Origin: Mycolicibacterium komanii
GTDB lineage: Bacteria > Actinomycetota > Actinomycetes > Mycobacteriales > Mycobacteriaceae
Assembly (NCBI RefSeq): GCF_001050035.1
Contig: NZ_CVTA01000015.1
Span: 8,601 to 72,600, forward strand
Length of the DNA stretch: 64,000 bases
Direction: 5' to 3'
In this document: positions 47,925 to 60,405 of the stretch, one piece after another
How the letters are laid out: the number at the start of each line of letters is the position of its first letter
How positions within the stretch are numbered: position 1 is the stretch's first letter
Notes under the pieces: model-generated
The model's input: only the letters and a program-made list of their open reading frames with translations
Database searches by the model: none
What the model was told of the DNA's origin: nothing
Made by a program: the position numbers and the translations under genes

Positions 47925-49409
47925 TCAGCGCTTGGAGCGCTGACGGATCCGTGTCGTGAGTTCCTTGACGTGATCGAAGACCTCACGGCGCTCGGCCATT
48001 TCGCCGCGAATCTTCTTCTCCGCGTACATCACGGTGGTGTGGTCACGGCCGAACGCCTGGCCGATCTTCGGCAGCGACAGGTCGGTGAGTTCCCGGCACA
48101 GATACATGGCGATCTGTCGCGACTGCGCCAGCGCACGGGTCTTACCGGGTCCGCGTAACTCCTCGACCGTGGTCTCGAAGTACTCGGCGGTGGCCGCCAT
48201 GATCGTCGCGGTGCTGATCTGCATGGTGCTGGCGTCGGAGATGAGATCCCGCAGCACGATCTCGGCGAGCGACTTGTCGATCGCGGTCTTGTTCAGCGAG
48301 GCGAACGCCGTGACGCGGATGAGGGCGCCTTCGAGTTCGCGGATGTTGCGCTCGATGCTGCTGGCGATGAGTTCGAGAACGTCGTCCGGAACATCGAGTC
48401 GGTCCATCTGCGCCTTCTTACGCAGAATGGCGATCCGGGTCTCCAGTTCCGGCGGCTGTACGTCGGTGATCAGTCCCCATTCGAAGCGGGTGCGCAGCCG
48501 GTCCTCGAGGGTGGCCAGCTGTTTGGGCGGCCGATCTGAGGAGATGACGATCTGCTTGTTCGCGTTGTGCAGGGTGTTGAAGGTGTGGAAGAACTCCTCC
48601 TGGATACCTTCCTTGCCCTCGATGAACTGGATGTCGTCCACCAGCAACACATCGATGTCGCGGTAGCTGCGCTTGAACGACGCCTTGCGGTCGTCGCGCA
48701 GCGAGTTGATGAAGTCGTTGGTGAATTCCTCGGTCGAGACGTACTTGACGCGCATGCCGGGAAAGAGTCGCTGTGCATAGTTTCCCGCGGCGTGCAGGAG
48801 ATGCGTCTTGCCGAGGCCGGACTCGCCCCAGATGAACAGTGGGTTGTACGCCCGCGCCGGCGCTTCGGCAATGGCCAGCGTGGCAGCGTGGGCAAACCTG
48901 TTCGAGGCCCCGATGACGAACGTGTCGAAGGTGTAGCGGCGGTTCAGGTTGACCGCCGTGGCGTCGTCGGCGAGCGTGTTCGGCGGCCGGCTGGTGAAGT
49001 AGGTCGGCCAACTCTCCTCGGCGCTGGCGCGGGCCTCGAGATCCTCGTCGACTTCGTCGGGTTCAGTGACCGTCGACAACCCGTTGAGCGGAGTGTCGGC
49101 GTCATCGGGGCCCGGATCGGCGATTCGTACCCCGAGTTCGACGCGCTGTCCGAGCTGGCGGCTCAAGGCCGTGATGATCGGTTCGCGCAGGTGGCGTTCG
49201 ATCTCGTTCTGGACGAACGGAGTGGGTACCGACAGCAGGGCAAAGCCTTCGGTGATGACAAGGGGTTTGACCAGCTTCAACCAGGCTCTTTGCTGTGGCG
49301 TGAGGACCGGGCCGGCGAAGTCGTCGCCTCCGGTGCCGGGGCTGCCGTTGAGTTCGGCGACCACCGTGTTCCACACGGCTACGAAAGGGGGATCGGGGTC
49401 AGCTGTCAA
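47925..49409 (-). CDS. dnaA: Chromosomal replication initiator protein DnaA
   Basis: A 494-residue AAA+ initiator that binds DnaA boxes and opens oriC. Domain I is at about 1-95; a variable acidic linker (about 96-150) follows. Domain III has Walker [14 protein letters not shown] and Walker [13 protein letters not shown], with the [20 protein letters not shown] sensor region. Domain IV has the box-recognition signature [14 protein letters not shown]. The start is the TTG at 49409 (reads [13 protein letters not shown]), with no ATG or GTG alternative nearby giving full domain I; TTG starts are known for mycobacterial dnaA. Confidence 0.97.
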   Translation of the reverse strand: MTADPDPPFVAVWNTVVAELNGSPGTGGDDFAGPVLTPQQRAWLKLVKPLVITEGFALLSVPTPFVQNEIERHLREPIITALSRQLGQRVELGVRIADPGPDDADTPLNGLSTVTEPDEVDEDLEARASAEESWPTYFTSRPPNTLADDATAVNLNRRYTFDTFVIGASNRFAHAATLAIAEAPARAYNPLFIWGESGLGKTHLLHAAGNYAQRLFPGMRVKYVSTEEFTNDFINSLRDDRKASFKRSYRDIDVLLVDDIQFIEGKEGIQEEFFHTFNTLHNANKQIVISSDRPPKQLATLEDRLRTRFEWGLITDVQPPELETRIAILRKKAQMDRLDVPDDVLELIASSIERNIRELEGALIRVTAFASLNKTAIDKSLAEIVLRDLISDASTMQISTATIMAATAEYFETTVEELRGPGKTRALAQSRQIAMYLCRELTDLSLPKIGQAFGRDHTTVMYAEKKIRGEMAERREVFDHVKELTTRIRQRSKR

Positions 49410-49963
49410 CGACGACTACCCCCTTGCGGTCTGTCCAGAGACGACCAAAAGGAACGATGACGATCTGTCCACAAAGTTATCCACAGGCTGTGGAGACTGG
49501 ACGGTCGTCGTCGTTCTGTTTTACACCGGCGGAGACGCCGCGGGCCGGGGCTCATCACAGATGCGAGACATCCTGTGGGCTCACGACTGGTCGGGCGTCC
49601 TCGCTTCGTTGTCCGTCGCCGTTTCGTTATCGAATCGGCATTGGCAGAAGCTAACAGTTTTCTTCGCGGGTGCCAACCGTTCTGCAACATTGTGTGGACG
49701 GATATTCCCGGTCGTTGGTCGGCGGTGACAGGTGTTGCAAATGTGGCTGTCCCCACTGTCATTCGGCCAGGTTTGACCCAGCGAAATCTGCTCAGTACCC
49801 TCGAACAGTCGCCCGTACGAGGCGATACGGCTGCGACCCGGGCATCGACCGGGGACCGCGCCGGCTAGCAAGATGGACGAGCTTACCAACGGCAACTGCG
49901 TCCAAACCGATTCGTACGTCGTCGGTGGGGGATGCGGGTGCCAGACGCAACAAGGAGACAGCC
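49410..49963. promoter_or_regulatory. dnaA-rpmH divergent intergenic region with DnaA boxes
   Basis: These 554 bases carry the dnaA promoter (leftward) and the rpmH promoter (rightward). DnaA-box-like sites cluster near dnaA: CTGTCCACA (49465-49473), the perfect TTATCCACA (49477-49485), TGTGGAGAC (49489-49497), and, further away, TGTGGACGG (49693-49701). TCCACAG (49480-49486) and CTGTGGA (49488-49494) form a perfect 7+1+7 dyad from two opposed boxes. This suits DnaA autoregulation, and it may also be part of the wider origin. No gene is present. Confidence 0.8.
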
Positions 49964-50107
49964 GTGGCCAAGGGCAAGCGGACCTTCCAGCCGAACAACC
50001 GGCGCCGGGCGCGCGTGCATGGCTTCCGGCTGCGGATGCGCACCCGGGCAGGCCGGGCGATCGTCGCGAACCGACGCGGCAAGGGTCGGCGCAAGCTGAC
50101 CGCGTGA
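49964..50107 (+). CDS. rpmH: 50S ribosomal protein L34
   Basis: A 47-residue highly basic ribosomal protein: [20 protein letters not shown], then [23 protein letters not shown] is the start at 49964, with AAGGAG 8 bases upstream. It is the first gene of the rightward origin-proximal cluster rpmH-rnpA-yidD-yidC-jag-gidB. Length and sequence are typical of the family. Confidence 0.97.
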   Translation: MAKGKRTFQPNNRRRARVHGFRLRMRTRAGRAIVANRRGKGRRKLTA

Positions 50108-50138
50108 CTCCCCGTGATCTCTAGCGGGAGTTGATGCT

Positions 50139-50498
50139 GTGCTTCCGGCGCGGCACCGAATGACGCGCTCGAGCGAGTTCGGAACCACTGTCAGCCGAGG
50201 GGTGCGCGCCGTGCAGCCCGACCTCGTCGTGCACGCGTTGCGCTCCGACGAGTCATCCGACCCCGGCCCGCGGATCGGTCTGGTCGTGTCCAAAGCCGTC
50301 GGCACCGCCGTGCAGCGCCACCGGGTGGCGCGCCGGCTCCGCCATGTCGCACGCAACCTCCTCCAGGAACTCGATCCCGCCGACCGGGTGGTGATTCGGG
50401 CGCTGCCCAGCAGCCGCCACGCCATCTCGGCACGCCTCGAACAAGAACTGCGGACCGCGCTGCGCCGCGCCAAGCCCAAAATCGAGGCAGCGCGGTGA
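50139..50498 (+). CDS. rnpA: Ribonuclease P protein component
   Basis: The protein cofactor of RNase P, 119 residues, which helps 5' tRNA processing. It begins [20 protein letters not shown], and the RNR motif region is [22 protein letters not shown] at 50139 is the start, with a GGGAG sequence before it. It follows rpmH by 31 bases, and its stop overlaps the yidD GTG by 4 bases. Confidence 0.95.
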   Translation: MLPARHRMTRSSEFGTTVSRGVRAVQPDLVVHALRSDESSDPGPRIGLVVSKAVGTAVQRHRVARRLRHVARNLLQELDPADRVVIRALPSSRHAISARLEQELRTALRRAKPKIEAAR

Positions 50499-50875
50499 GG
50501 GTGTCGATGCGTGCGGCCGGGGCGTCGACTGCCCGCGCCGTGATCTACGCGATCCAGCTGTACCGGCACACGATTTCACCGCTGCGCCTGCCGACATGCC
50601 GATTCACCCCGACCTGCAGCCAGTACGCGGTCGACGCGCTGACCGAGTACGGGTTGGTGCGTGGCGGCTGGCTCGCGACGGTACGGCTGCTGAAATGCGG
50701 GCCGTGGCATGAGGGAGGATGGGACCCGATACCGGATCGTCCCGCACCCGACGGGCAAGACGACGCGGATGCGTCGGGTGCGCCCGCGGGCGAGTCCTTT
50801 GAGGATCGGGGCACCGCTGGCGACGTGAGTGGTGGCCACCGAGCATTGCGAGCAGGAAGCGAGACGCGTGTTTAA
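50495..50875 (+). CDS. yidD: Membrane protein insertion efficiency factor YidD
   Basis: A small membrane-associated factor, 126 residues, that aids YidC-dependent insertion. The conserved core is [27 protein letters not shown] and [24 protein letters not shown], with the three characteristic cysteines. The GTG at 50495 (MRVSMRAAG) overlaps the rnpA stop; an ATG at 50507 is an alternative. The C-terminal ~45 residues are non-conserved. The stop overlaps the yidC start by 8 bases. Confidence 0.93.
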   Translation: MRVSMRAAGASTARAVIYAIQLYRHTISPLRLPTCRFTPTCSQYAVDALTEYGLVRGGWLATVRLLKCGPWHEGGWDPIPDRPAPDGQDDADASGAPAGESFEDRGTAGDVSGGHRALRAGSETRV

Positions 50876-51962
50876 CTGGTTCAGCCTGGACATCATCTAC
50901 TACCCGGTGTCGGCGATCATGTGGGTCTGGTACAAGCTGTTCGCCTTCCTCCTGGGGCCCTCCAACTTCTTCGCGTGGGCACTTTCGGTGATGTTCCTGG
51001 TGTTCACCCTGCGCGCGATCCTCTACAAGCCGTTCGTCAAGCAGATCCGGACAACGCGCCAGATGCAGGAGCTGCAGCCACAGATCAAGGCGCTACAGAA
51101 GAAGTACGGCAAAGACCGCCAGCGGATGGCGCTGGAGATGCAGAAGCTGCAGCGCGAGCACGGGTTCAACCCGATCCTCGGCTGTCTGCCGATGCTGGCG
51201 CAGGTGCCGGTGTTCCTCGGGCTGTTCCACGTGTTGCGGTCGTTCAACCGGACGCAGGGCGGGTTCGGCCAGATCCATCTGTCGGTCGAGCAGAACCGGG
51301 CCACCGGCAACTACGTCTTCAGCCCGTCGGATGTGGCCAACTTCCTGGACGCGCACCTGTTCGGAGCGCCGTTGGGCGCGACCATGATTCAGAAGACCGG
51401 TCTCGACGCCTTCACGGAGTTCAACCGGGCGTCGGTGATCGCGGTCGGCGTTCCGATCATGATCCTGGCGGGTGTCGCGACCTACTTCAACAGCCGCGCG
51501 TCGGTTGCCAGGCAGAGTCCCGAGGCCGCCGCCAATCCGCAGACGGCGATGATGAACAAGCTGGCGCTCTACGTGTTCCCGCTCGGCGTCGTCGTCGGCG
51601 GGCCGTTCTTGCCGCTGGCGATCATCATGTACTGGCTCGCGAACAACATCTGGACCTTCGGCCAGCAGCACTACGTGTTCGGCAAGATCGAGAAGGAAGA
51701 AGAGGCCAAGAAGCTCGAGGCTCAAGAGCGGCAGTCCAAGAACGCACCGCCGCCGGGGGCCAAGCCGAAACGTGACCGCAAGGCCCAGGCGGCGAAGACC
51801 GCCGAAGCAACCCCGAGCGATGAGAGCGACGGCAGCGAGCCGGCGTCGGACAACGGCGCGGCGGAGAAGAAGCCGACGGGCAGCAGCCCGGGCAAGGCGG
51901 CCAGCGGAGCAGCCAATCGCACACCGCGGCCCGGCGCGCGGCCCAAGAAACGTAAACGGTGA
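50868..51962 (+). CDS. yidC: Membrane protein insertase YidC
   Basis: A 364-residue Oxa1/YidC insertase. The GTG at 50868 ([20 protein letters not shown]) was chosen over more upstream codons because it gives the known N terminus, and yidD ends within it. The conserved hydrophobic core includes [23 protein letters not shown], the cytoplasmic hairpin [38 protein letters not shown], and [20 protein letters not shown]. The C-terminal ~90 residues are charged and low-complexity ([20 protein letters not shown]). Confidence 0.95.
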   Translation: MFNWFSLDIIYYPVSAIMWVWYKLFAFLLGPSNFFAWALSVMFLVFTLRAILYKPFVKQIRTTRQMQELQPQIKALQKKYGKDRQRMALEMQKLQREHGFNPILGCLPMLAQVPVFLGLFHVLRSFNRTQGGFGQIHLSVEQNRATGNYVFSPSDVANFLDAHLFGAPLGATMIQKTGLDAFTEFNRASVIAVGVPIMILAGVATYFNSRASVARQSPEAAANPQTAMMNKLALYVFPLGVVVGGPFLPLAIIMYWLANNIWTFGQQHYVFGKIEKEEEAKKLEAQERQSKNAPPPGAKPKRDRKAQAAKTAEATPSDESDGSEPASDNGAAEKKPTGSSPGKAASGAANRTPRPGARPKKRKR

Positions 51963-51995
51963 CCGGGCGACCCCGGCGGGATGAGGGAGAACGAC

Positions 51996-54327
<2,332 letters not shown>

Positions 54328-54350
54328 GCGTTTGCGCTAAGGAGAAGAAC

Positions 54351-55337
54351 ATGAGCCAACCCACCCGCAAGCGCAGCGGTCTCGGCCGCGGCCTGGCCTC
54401 GCTGATCCCCACCGGACCCGCCGATGGCGAGAACACCGGGTTCGGTCCGCGGATGGGTGACGCGGCGGCCGACGTCGTGATCGGTGGCCCGTCCAACGGC
54501 AGCACGACCAACGAGGTCGGTGCGGTGTACCGCGAAATCGACCCGTCATCGATCGAGCCGAATCCGCGCCAGCCGCGCCAGGTTTTCGACGAAGAGGCGC
54601 TGGGGGAGCTCGTCCATTCGATCCGCGAGTTCGGCCTCATGCAGCCGATCGTCGTGCGTGAATTGCCACCGGGCGAACCGGGTTCTCCGCGCTTCCAACT
54701 CGTGATGGGGGAGCGGCGGTGGCGAGCCGCCCAGGAGGCCGGCCTCGCCACCATCCCGGCGATCGTCCGCGAGACCACCGACGACAGCATGCTGCGCGAC
54801 GCGCTGTTGGAGAATATCCACCGCGTGCAGCTGAACCCGTTGGAGGAGGCGGCCGCTTATCAGCAGCTGCTCGACGAGTTCGAGGTCACCCACGATGAAC
54901 TCGCTTCCCGGATCGGCCGGTCGCGCCCGGTGATCACGAACATGATCCGGCTGCTGCGCCTGCCGATCGCCGTACAGCGCCGCGTTGCCGCCGGCGTGCT
55001 GTCGGCGGGCCACGCGCGCGCTCTTCTGTCGCTCGAAGGGGGACCGGAGAAGCAAGAGGAGCTCGCCGCGCGGATCGTGGCGGAGGGCCTGTCGGTGCGA
55101 GCCACCGAGGAAGCGGTCACGCTCGCCAACAGCGCGGGCGCGCCGCCGCCGACGGCGCCGAAGCGCAAGCCGATCAACATGCCGGGACTCCAGGATGTTG
55201 CTGAGCGGCTGTCGACGGCGTTCGACACCCGGGTGACGGTCAGCTTGGGCAAACGCAAGGGCAAGATCGTGGTCGAGTTCGGCTCGGTGGACGACCTACA
55301 ACGGATAGTCGAACTGATGAGCGCATCCGAGCGGTGA
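54351..55337 (+). CDS. parB: Chromosome partitioning protein ParB
   Basis: A CTPase/DNA-binding protein of 328 residues that loads at parS and spreads. The N-terminal [14 protein letters not shown] is the ParA-stimulating motif. The CTP-binding domain has [20 protein letters not shown] and [14 protein letters not shown]. The HTH parS-binding domain has [20 protein letters not shown] and [14 protein letters not shown]. The C-terminal dimerisation domain ends [20 protein letters not shown]. The ATG at 54351 follows AAGGAG with 6-base spacing. Confidence 0.97.
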   Translation: MSQPTRKRSGLGRGLASLIPTGPADGENTGFGPRMGDAAADVVIGGPSNGSTTNEVGAVYREIDPSSIEPNPRQPRQVFDEEALGELVHSIREFGLMQPIVVRELPPGEPGSPRFQLVMGERRWRAAQEAGLATIPAIVRETTDDSMLRDALLENIHRVQLNPLEEAAAYQQLLDEFEVTHDELASRIGRSRPVITNMIRLLRLPIAVQRRVAAGVLSAGHARALLSLEGGPEKQEELAARIVAEGLSVRATEEAVTLANSAGAPPPTAPKRKPINMPGLQDVAERLSTAFDTRVTVSLGKRKGKIVVEFGSVDDLQRIVELMSASER

Positions 55338-55544
55338 CCAGCCACACCGGGTAATTACGTCACTGTGACACAACCCGGCCCGTCTCGGCGTGACCGCCGC
55401 CCTCCGAAGGAAACCACCTGTGACACAACACGTTTCGTCTCTCGCCCCGAGAGGCCCGCAAAACGGAGCGTCGACCCGGCCGCGTCCTTCTATTCTGGAT
55501 GGGAAGCTGTATACCGCGGCATCGCGTAGGACTCGGGAAGTTTA

Positions 55545-56342
55545 GTGTCGGCACGCATCACGCCTCTTCGGCTCGAAGCCTTCGAGCAGTTGCCGAAGCA
55601 TGCCCGTCGCTGTGTGTACTGGGAGGTCGATCCCCTCACCCTCGGGCGCGACGCCGCGGGTGCCGCGGTCCCCGGGGCCGACGACCACCTGTCGGACCCC
55701 GAGTTCGAGAAGGAAGCGTGGCTGTCGATGGTCATGCTCGAGTGGGGGTCGTGCGGTCAGGTCGCGGTGCAATGCACGGACGACCCATCCGACGACGGCC
55801 TGCCCCCGTTGCGCGGAGACGAGGCCTGCCTCGGCTACGCCTTCTACGCGCCGCCCGGTTCCGTGCCGCGGGCCCGCCGATTCCCGACCGCACCCGTGAG
55901 CGCCGACGCGGTTCTGCTCACGTCGCTCGGCATCGAATCGGGGGAGGACGCCGAGGGACTGTCGCGGGCGCTGATCGCCGGGGTCGTCGGCGACCTGGTT
56001 CGCCGCGGTGCCCGCGCGCTCGAGGCCTTCGCGCACACCGCTGCGGTCAGCGAGCTCGCCGAACCGGGCGCGGTGACGCCGGCGCTGCGACCGGTGGTCG
56101 AGGTGCTCGGTGACTGCTCGGTCGAACAGTGTGTGCTCGACGCCGACGTCCTTCTCGATGCGGGTTTCGTCGTAGTGTCGGAGCACCGGTACTTCCCGCG
56201 GCTGCGCCTCGAGCTCGAGCAGGGGCTGGGCTGGAAGGCCGACGTCGAGGCGGCGCTGGAGCGGTTGTTCGAGTTCGCCCAGCTTCGGCAACCGGTCGGC
56301 GCGGGCACGGGTTCGGTCGGATTGACGGCGACCGACGGCTAA
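55545..56342 (+). CDS. GNAT-like conserved protein downstream of parB
   Basis: A 265-residue protein resembling Rv3916c, placed between parB and cwlM in mycobacteria. CVYWEVDP and LGYAFYAPPGSVPRARRFPT, followed by VSADAVLLTSLGI, recall a GNAT-like acetyltransferase fold, but a clear acetyl-CoA binding R/Q-x-x-G-x-G/A motif is not evident. The C-terminal half has two cysteines (GDCSVEQCVLD) and FVVVSEHRYFPRLRLEL. The GTG at 55545 is the start. It ends overlapping the convergent cwlM gene by 4 bases. The function is unknown. Confidence 0.72.
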   Translation: MSARITPLRLEAFEQLPKHARRCVYWEVDPLTLGRDAAGAAVPGADDHLSDPEFEKEAWLSMVMLEWGSCGQVAVQCTDDPSDDGLPPLRGDEACLGYAFYAPPGSVPRARRFPTAPVSADAVLLTSLGIESGEDAEGLSRALIAGVVGDLVRRGARALEAFAHTAAVSELAEPGAVTPALRPVVEVLGDCSVEQCVLDADVLLDAGFVVVSEHRYFPRLRLELEQGLGWKADVEAALERLFEFAQLRQPVGAGTGSVGLTATDG

Positions 56343-57538
56343 GTGGGGCTGACGCGGCCGGCGGCCTGTTCGACCGAGAGCTCGTGGGCCAGCAGCTCGG
56401 CGAAGGTGAAAGTGCCTGTGGGACGGTCGTTCTTGCCGAGCAGGTAGAGCCGCTTGACGGCGGCGAGCATACCCTCGGCGATCGCGTCGCGCGCCTGGGT
56501 GGACACCAGCGTGGCACGGTCGTGCGGGTTGGTGATGTAACCGACGTCGACCTGCACCGTGGGCATCCGGGTCAGGCGCAACAGGTCCCACGTCCGCCCG
56601 TGGGTTCGGCAGTCACGTAATCCGGTGCGGGCCACCACTTCTCGCTGTATGAAGTCGGCGAGGTTGCGTCCGATGGTGGATACCGAGCCGTGCGAGTTAC
56701 CGAAGTGGAACGACGCAACGCCGTTGGCGGACGGGGTGGGCTGCGTGGCGCAGCGCAGGCTGATCATCAGGTCGGCACCGACGGCGTTGGCGGTCGCCGC
56801 GCGTTCGGCATCTGACGGGGCGCGGTTGGCCGGCCGCGACAGGAAGGTCTCCATGCCGATGGCGGTCATCCGCCCTTCGAGGCGACTTGCCAAGTCCCAC
56901 AGGATGTCCGACTCGCTGATGGGGCCGTTCGGACCCTGCATGATCTGGCCGTGGTCGTCGCCCCCGCGGCCCGGGTCGATGATGATGCGCTTGCCCGACA
57001 GGCGGGGGCCGGAGCTGCGGACCAACTCCTCCTCGCGGATCGCGTGTGGGGAGCCGCCGGTGACGCGCGAACCCAGAAAGTACAAGGAACGCAACGTTTC
57101 CGGGCCGCAGATGCCGTCGGGGTAGAGCCCGTACTCGCGCTGGTAAGACATCAGTGCGTTGTGCGTCGTCAGACCGAAGTGCCCGTCGACGAGCCCGGTG
57201 TAGAAGCCGAGATCCTGAAGGCGCGCTTGGAGTGTCGCGACGTCGTCGCCGAACATCGGTGCACCGAACTGGTGGCTGAGCGTGCGCGCACCGAGCCGGT
57301 ACGACGCCTCCTTCAGTGCGCGGTACGTGGCCTCGCCGACGATTCCGTCGACCAGAAGGCCGCGATGCTGCTGGAAGGCGCGCACGGCCTGGTCGAGTTC
57401 ACCGTCGAAAACGTCCAGTGCGACATGCCTGCCGGTGGTGATCTCCTCGTCGGAGTTCTCGAGCATGCCCAGCGCCGTCAACGCAGCCCGGATCTCGGTG
57501 ACCGCGGACCCGCGGTCACCGCGACGCAGACTGGACAT
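56339..57538 (-). CDS. cwlM: Peptidoglycan synthesis regulator CwlM (amidase-like)
   Basis: A cytoplasmic amidase-fold protein that, phosphorylated by PknB, activates MurA and interacts with MurJ and FhaA in mycobacteria. The 399-residue protein has two peptidoglycan-binding-like segments (about 1-165: RGDRGSAVTEIRAALTALGM and DDVATLQARLQDLGFYTGLV) and an amidase_3 domain (about 190-375: KRIIIDPGRGGDDHG and VQVDVGYITNPHDRATL). Active-site residues need alignment to judge; the mycobacterial protein is thought to have little enzymatic role. The ATG at 57538 (MSSLRRGDRGSAV) is chosen over an upstream in-frame start. It overlaps the convergent GNAT gene by 4 bases. Confidence 0.93.
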   Translation of the reverse strand: MSSLRRGDRGSAVTEIRAALTALGMLENSDEEITTGRHVALDVFDGELDQAVRAFQQHRGLLVDGIVGEATYRALKEASYRLGARTLSHQFGAPMFGDDVATLQARLQDLGFYTGLVDGHFGLTTHNALMSYQREYGLYPDGICGPETLRSLYFLGSRVTGGSPHAIREEELVRSSGPRLSGKRIIIDPGRGGDDHGQIMQGPNGPISESDILWDLASRLEGRMTAIGMETFLSRPANRAPSDAERAATANAVGADLMISLRCATQPTPSANGVASFHFGNSHGSVSTIGRNLADFIQREVVARTGLRDCRTHGRTWDLLRLTRMPTVQVDVGYITNPHDRATLVSTQARDAIAEGMLAAVKRLYLLGKNDRPTGTFTFAELLAHELSVEQAAGRVSPT

Positions 57539-57681
57539 ATGCGGCCTTTCAGTCACGGTTGTCAGCTGCGCAAAGGCGCCGACCAAGTTGACGGGCTAGG
57601 CACGATTGTCGCAGACACATCGCCGATTCAAGAAAACCCCAGGCCGATGTCCGCGTCCCGGATTACCGATTGCGTCGGGGA

Positions 57682-58017
57682 TCAGAGCACGTCAGAGAGC
57701 TCGCGCAGCAGCGCAGCCTTACCTTTTGCGCCGACGATCCGCTTCACCGGGGAGCCGTCCTTGAAAACGATGAGCGTCGGTATCGACACCACCTGAAAAT
57801 CGCGGGCCGTGGCCGGGTTCGCGTCGACGTCGAGTTTCGCCACCGTCAGCGCGCCGGCCTTTTCGGTGGCGATCTCCTCGAGCACCGGGGCGATCATCTT
57901 GCACGGACCACACCAGGTTGCCCAGAAGTCCACCAGCACCGGTGTGCTGCTGGACAACACGTCCGCAGAGAACGTGTCGTCGGTAACCGCTACCGTGGAT
58001 CCGGTGGTCTCGGCCAT
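57682..58017 (-). CDS. trxC: Thioredoxin TrxC
   Basis: A small redox protein of 111 residues with the active site WCGPC in VDFWATWCGPCKMIAPVLEE and the cis-Pro in VVSIPTLIVFKDG. The ATG at 58017 has AGGAG about 8 bases upstream; an in-frame start at 58035 is unlikely. It is 14 bases from the trxB end, so the two form an operon that recycles oxidised thioredoxin. Confidence 0.96.
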   Translation of the reverse strand: MAETTGSTVAVTDDTFSADVLSSSTPVLVDFWATWCGPCKMIAPVLEEIATEKAGALTVAKLDVDANPATARDFQVVSIPTLIVFKDGSPVKRIVGAKGKAALLRELSDVL

Positions 58018-58031
58018 CAGAGATGCTCCTA

Positions 58032-59003
58032 TCAAACGGGGGTTTCGGTGGTTTCATCGCTTGGGCCAGAACCGATTTCGGCGAGCCAGCGTTCGGCGTC
58101 GATGGACGCCGAGCAGCCGGTGCCTGCGGCGGTGATGGCCTGGCGGTACGTGCGGTCGACGAGATCGCCTGCGGCGAAGACGCCTTCGATCGAGGTGCTG
58201 GTCGAACCCCGCTGCGTCACGACGTAACCGTCCTCGTCGAGGTCGATCTGGCCGCGGACAAGATCCGATCGGGGATCGTGGCCGATCGCGACGAACACGC
58301 CGGTGACGGCGAGCTTGGACTCCTCGCCGGTCGCGGTGTTACGCAACCGGACTCCGCTGACCTTCGGGCTGCCCTCGATCTCGACGACCTCGGTGTTGGT
58401 GAGGAAGGTGATCTTCTCGTTCGCGCGGGCGCGGTCCAACATGATCCGCGAGGCGCGGAACTCGTCGCGGCGGTGCACCAGGGTGACGTTGCGGGCGAAC
58501 TTGGTCAGGAAGATGGCCTCCTCCATCGCCGAGTCGCCGCCGCCGACCACGATGATGTCCTCGTCGCGGAAGAAGAACCCATCACACGTCGCGCAGGTGC
58601 TCACGCCCATGCCCAGCAGAGCCTCTTCACCGGGCACGCCGAGGTGCCGGGCGGCGGCGCCCATCGCGAGGATGACCGCACGGGCGCGGTAGGTGTCGTC
58701 GCCGACGGTCACGGTCTTGACCGAACCGTCGAGAGAAACCTCGTCGACGTCCTCCATGCGCAGATCCGCACCGAAGCGCAGCGCCTGTTCGCGCATCTCG
58801 TCCATCAGCTCGGGGCCGGTGATTCCGTTGCGGAAGCCGGGATAATTCTCCACCTCGGTGGTGGTCATCAACGCGCCGCCGAATTGGACGCCTTCGAACA
58901 CCAGGGGCTTGAGCTGCGCACGCGCCGCGTAGATCGCTGCGGTGTAACCGGCCGGGCCGGATCCGATGATGATCAGCTCGTGAACCGTGGATGTGGTGGT
59001 CAT
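58032..59003 (-). CDS. trxB: Thioredoxin reductase TrxB
   Basis: A flavoenzyme of 323 residues that uses NADPH to reduce thioredoxin. It has the FAD motif [20 protein letters not shown], the redox CATC at residues 137-140, the NADPH motif [17 protein letters not shown], and the C-terminal FAD segment [10 protein letters not shown]. The ATG at 59003 was chosen because it gives the family N terminus; the frame is open further upstream without support. Its promoter region has an ECF-type candidate (59041-59066). Confidence 0.97.
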   Translation of the reverse strand: MTTTSTVHELIIIGSGPAGYTAAIYAARAQLKPLVFEGVQFGGALMTTTEVENYPGFRNGITGPELMDEMREQALRFGADLRMEDVDEVSLDGSVKTVTVGDDTYRARAVILAMGAAARHLGVPGEEALLGMGVSTCATCDGFFFRDEDIIVVGGGDSAMEEAIFLTKFARNVTLVHRRDEFRASRIMLDRARANEKITFLTNTEVVEIEGSPKVSGVRLRNTATGEESKLAVTGVFVAIGHDPRSDLVRGQIDLDEDGYVVTQRGSTSTSIEGVFAAGDLVDRTYRQAITAAGTGCSASIDAERWLAEIGSGPSDETTETPV

Positions 59004-59040
59004 TTGCGCCTTTCTGCCGCATTGCTGCGACACCGGTGTA

Positions 59041-59066
59041 AACACCAGCGTAGGCCGTGGTGTTCC
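59041..59066 (-). promoter_or_regulatory. Candidate SigH/SigM-type ECF promoter for trxB-trxC
   Basis: On the minus strand GGAAC (59066-59062) is followed by an 18-base spacer and GTT (59043-59041), with ATG 38 bases further. The spacing and -35 GGAAC fit mycobacterial stress sigma factors (SigH, SigE or SigM types). The trxB2-trxC genes are known SigH targets in M. tuberculosis; which factor acts here is not decided. Confidence 0.4.
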
Positions 59067-59097
59067 CCGGACTTTCCGAACAACCTCGGGGGACAGA

Positions 59098-59706
59098 CTA
59101 CGGTCGTCGCACCACTGTTTCGGCCAGCAGCCCACTGCGAGCCGCGTGGCACCCCGCGTCGACGACCACCGCCACCACGTCAGTCGCGGTGCGTGCGGGT
59201 AGAAGCAACACGACCGCAGGCCGCCCGCCCATGTCGACTGTGCGGGCCCCGAGGACAGGCGTGCCCGCCGGGTGGCCCAGCCCCTCGAGGCAGGCCGCGC
59301 GGCGCCCGGGTTCGGTCAGCGGGCCGTAGTCGGGGGGCGCCGACAGCAGACCGGCGAGTTGCCGGTCGGTCAGCGGCACGGCGGGCGGTGGACGGGACAC
59401 CGTGATGCGCTCGGCCGTCGGCCCGGGGTGGGAGAACCGGGGCGAGGGGTCGCGGACCAGCATCGACGTTCCGATGACGGCGCCGGCCACGACGGCGGCC
59501 AGGCCGATGACGAGCCCGAGCACGTGGATAGGGCGCAGGCGGGGCCGTTCGACGGCGTGCGTGGGCTCGCCCGCGGCCCGCAGCGCCGCGCCGACGCGTT
59601 CGGCGACGCCGGGAGGCACCTCCGGTGCCGAGGCCTCGTCGTGCGCCAACCGGGTCAGGCCGCGGCGCACCCGCTCGACCGTCGGATCCGAGCCGTCGTC
59701 CTGCAT
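59098..59706 (-). CDS. rsmA: Anti-sigma-M factor RsmA
   Basis: A 202-residue membrane protein encoded right after sigM, as Rv3912 in M. tuberculosis. The cytosolic N terminus (about 1-60, [20 protein letters not shown]) would hold SigM. One membrane helix lies at about 63-87 ([20 protein letters not shown]), and the external part has two cysteines ([12 protein letters not shown] and [10 protein letters not shown]). The sequence is poorly conserved in this family, so the call rests on position, topology and size. Confidence 0.85.
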   Translation of the reverse strand: MQDDGSDPTVERVRRGLTRLAHDEASAPEVPPGVAERVGAALRAAGEPTHAVERPRLRPIHVLGLVIGLAAVVAGAVIGTSMLVRDPSPRFSHPGPTAERITVSRPPPAVPLTDRQLAGLLSAPPDYGPLTEPGRRAACLEGLGHPAGTPVLGARTVDMGGRPAVVLLLPARTATDVVAVVVDAGCHAARSGLLAETVVRRP

Positions 59707-59763
59707 CGTCAGCCAGTCTCCACCACGACAGGTAAGACGCGGTGGGTATGCCGACGGTTCCGC

Positions 59764-60339
59764 TCAGTCGCTGCGCGCGGCGGCCTGTGCGTCGAAGCAT
59801 TCGAGCGCCTCGGCCAGCTTGGACCTGGCGCGGGAACACCGGCTCTTGACGGTGCCTTCGGGCACACCGAGCATGCGGGCGGTCTCGGCCACCGAATACC
59901 CCTGCATGTCGACGGCGACCACGGCGGCACGCTGTTCGACGGGCAAGCGCATCAGTGCCCGCTCGACGACGATCGCGGTGTCAACGTGCGAGGCCGGGTC
60001 GACGACCTGCGCGACGTCGTCGGACAGCGTTTCGGCCGCACGGATCTTGTTGCGCCGCAATCGATCCAAACAGGCGTTGACCACGATGCGGTGCAGCCAG
60101 CTGTTGACCGCCGAATCGTAGCGGAAGGCGGGTGCCCGTCGGTGTGCCTTGAGCATGGCGTCCTGCAGAGCGTCGGCGGCGTCGTCGGGATTGCGGCTGG
60201 TGATCCGTGCGATCCGGTACAGCTGGCGGTGGTGGCGGTAGAACAACTCCTCGAACGCATATCGGTCGCCGGCGACGTGTGCGGCGAGCAGCTCCGCGTC
60301 ACTGCGTTGCCGGCCGACCTGCCCCCCGAACGTCCCCAC
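59764..60339 (-). CDS. sigM: ECF RNA polymerase sigma factor SigM
   Basis: A 191-residue ECF sigma factor. Region 2 is at about 33-105 (FEELFYRHHRQLYRIARITS, NPDDAADALQDAMLKAHRRA, WLHRIVVNACLDRLRR) and region 4 is at about 133-180 (LPVEQRAAVVAVDMQGYSVA, ETARMLGVPEGTVKSRCSRA). In M. tuberculosis SigM drives esx and other surface genes late in growth. The GTG at 60339 lies 66 bases from the murJ stop. The downstream rsmA gene begins 57 bases after the sigM stop. Confidence 0.94.
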   Translation of the reverse strand: MGTFGGQVGRQRSDAELLAAHVAGDRYAFEELFYRHHRQLYRIARITSRNPDDAADALQDAMLKAHRRAPAFRYDSAVNSWLHRIVVNACLDRLRRNKIRAAETLSDDVAQVVDPASHVDTAIVVERALMRLPVEQRAAVVAVDMQGYSVAETARMLGVPEGTVKSRCSRARSKLAEALECFDAQAAARSD

Positions 60340-60405
60340 AGCCGAACACTAAACGGACCGGCGGGGGCCTCCCGACACATCTTTGCCGGGCTGGGGATGA
60401 ACGGG

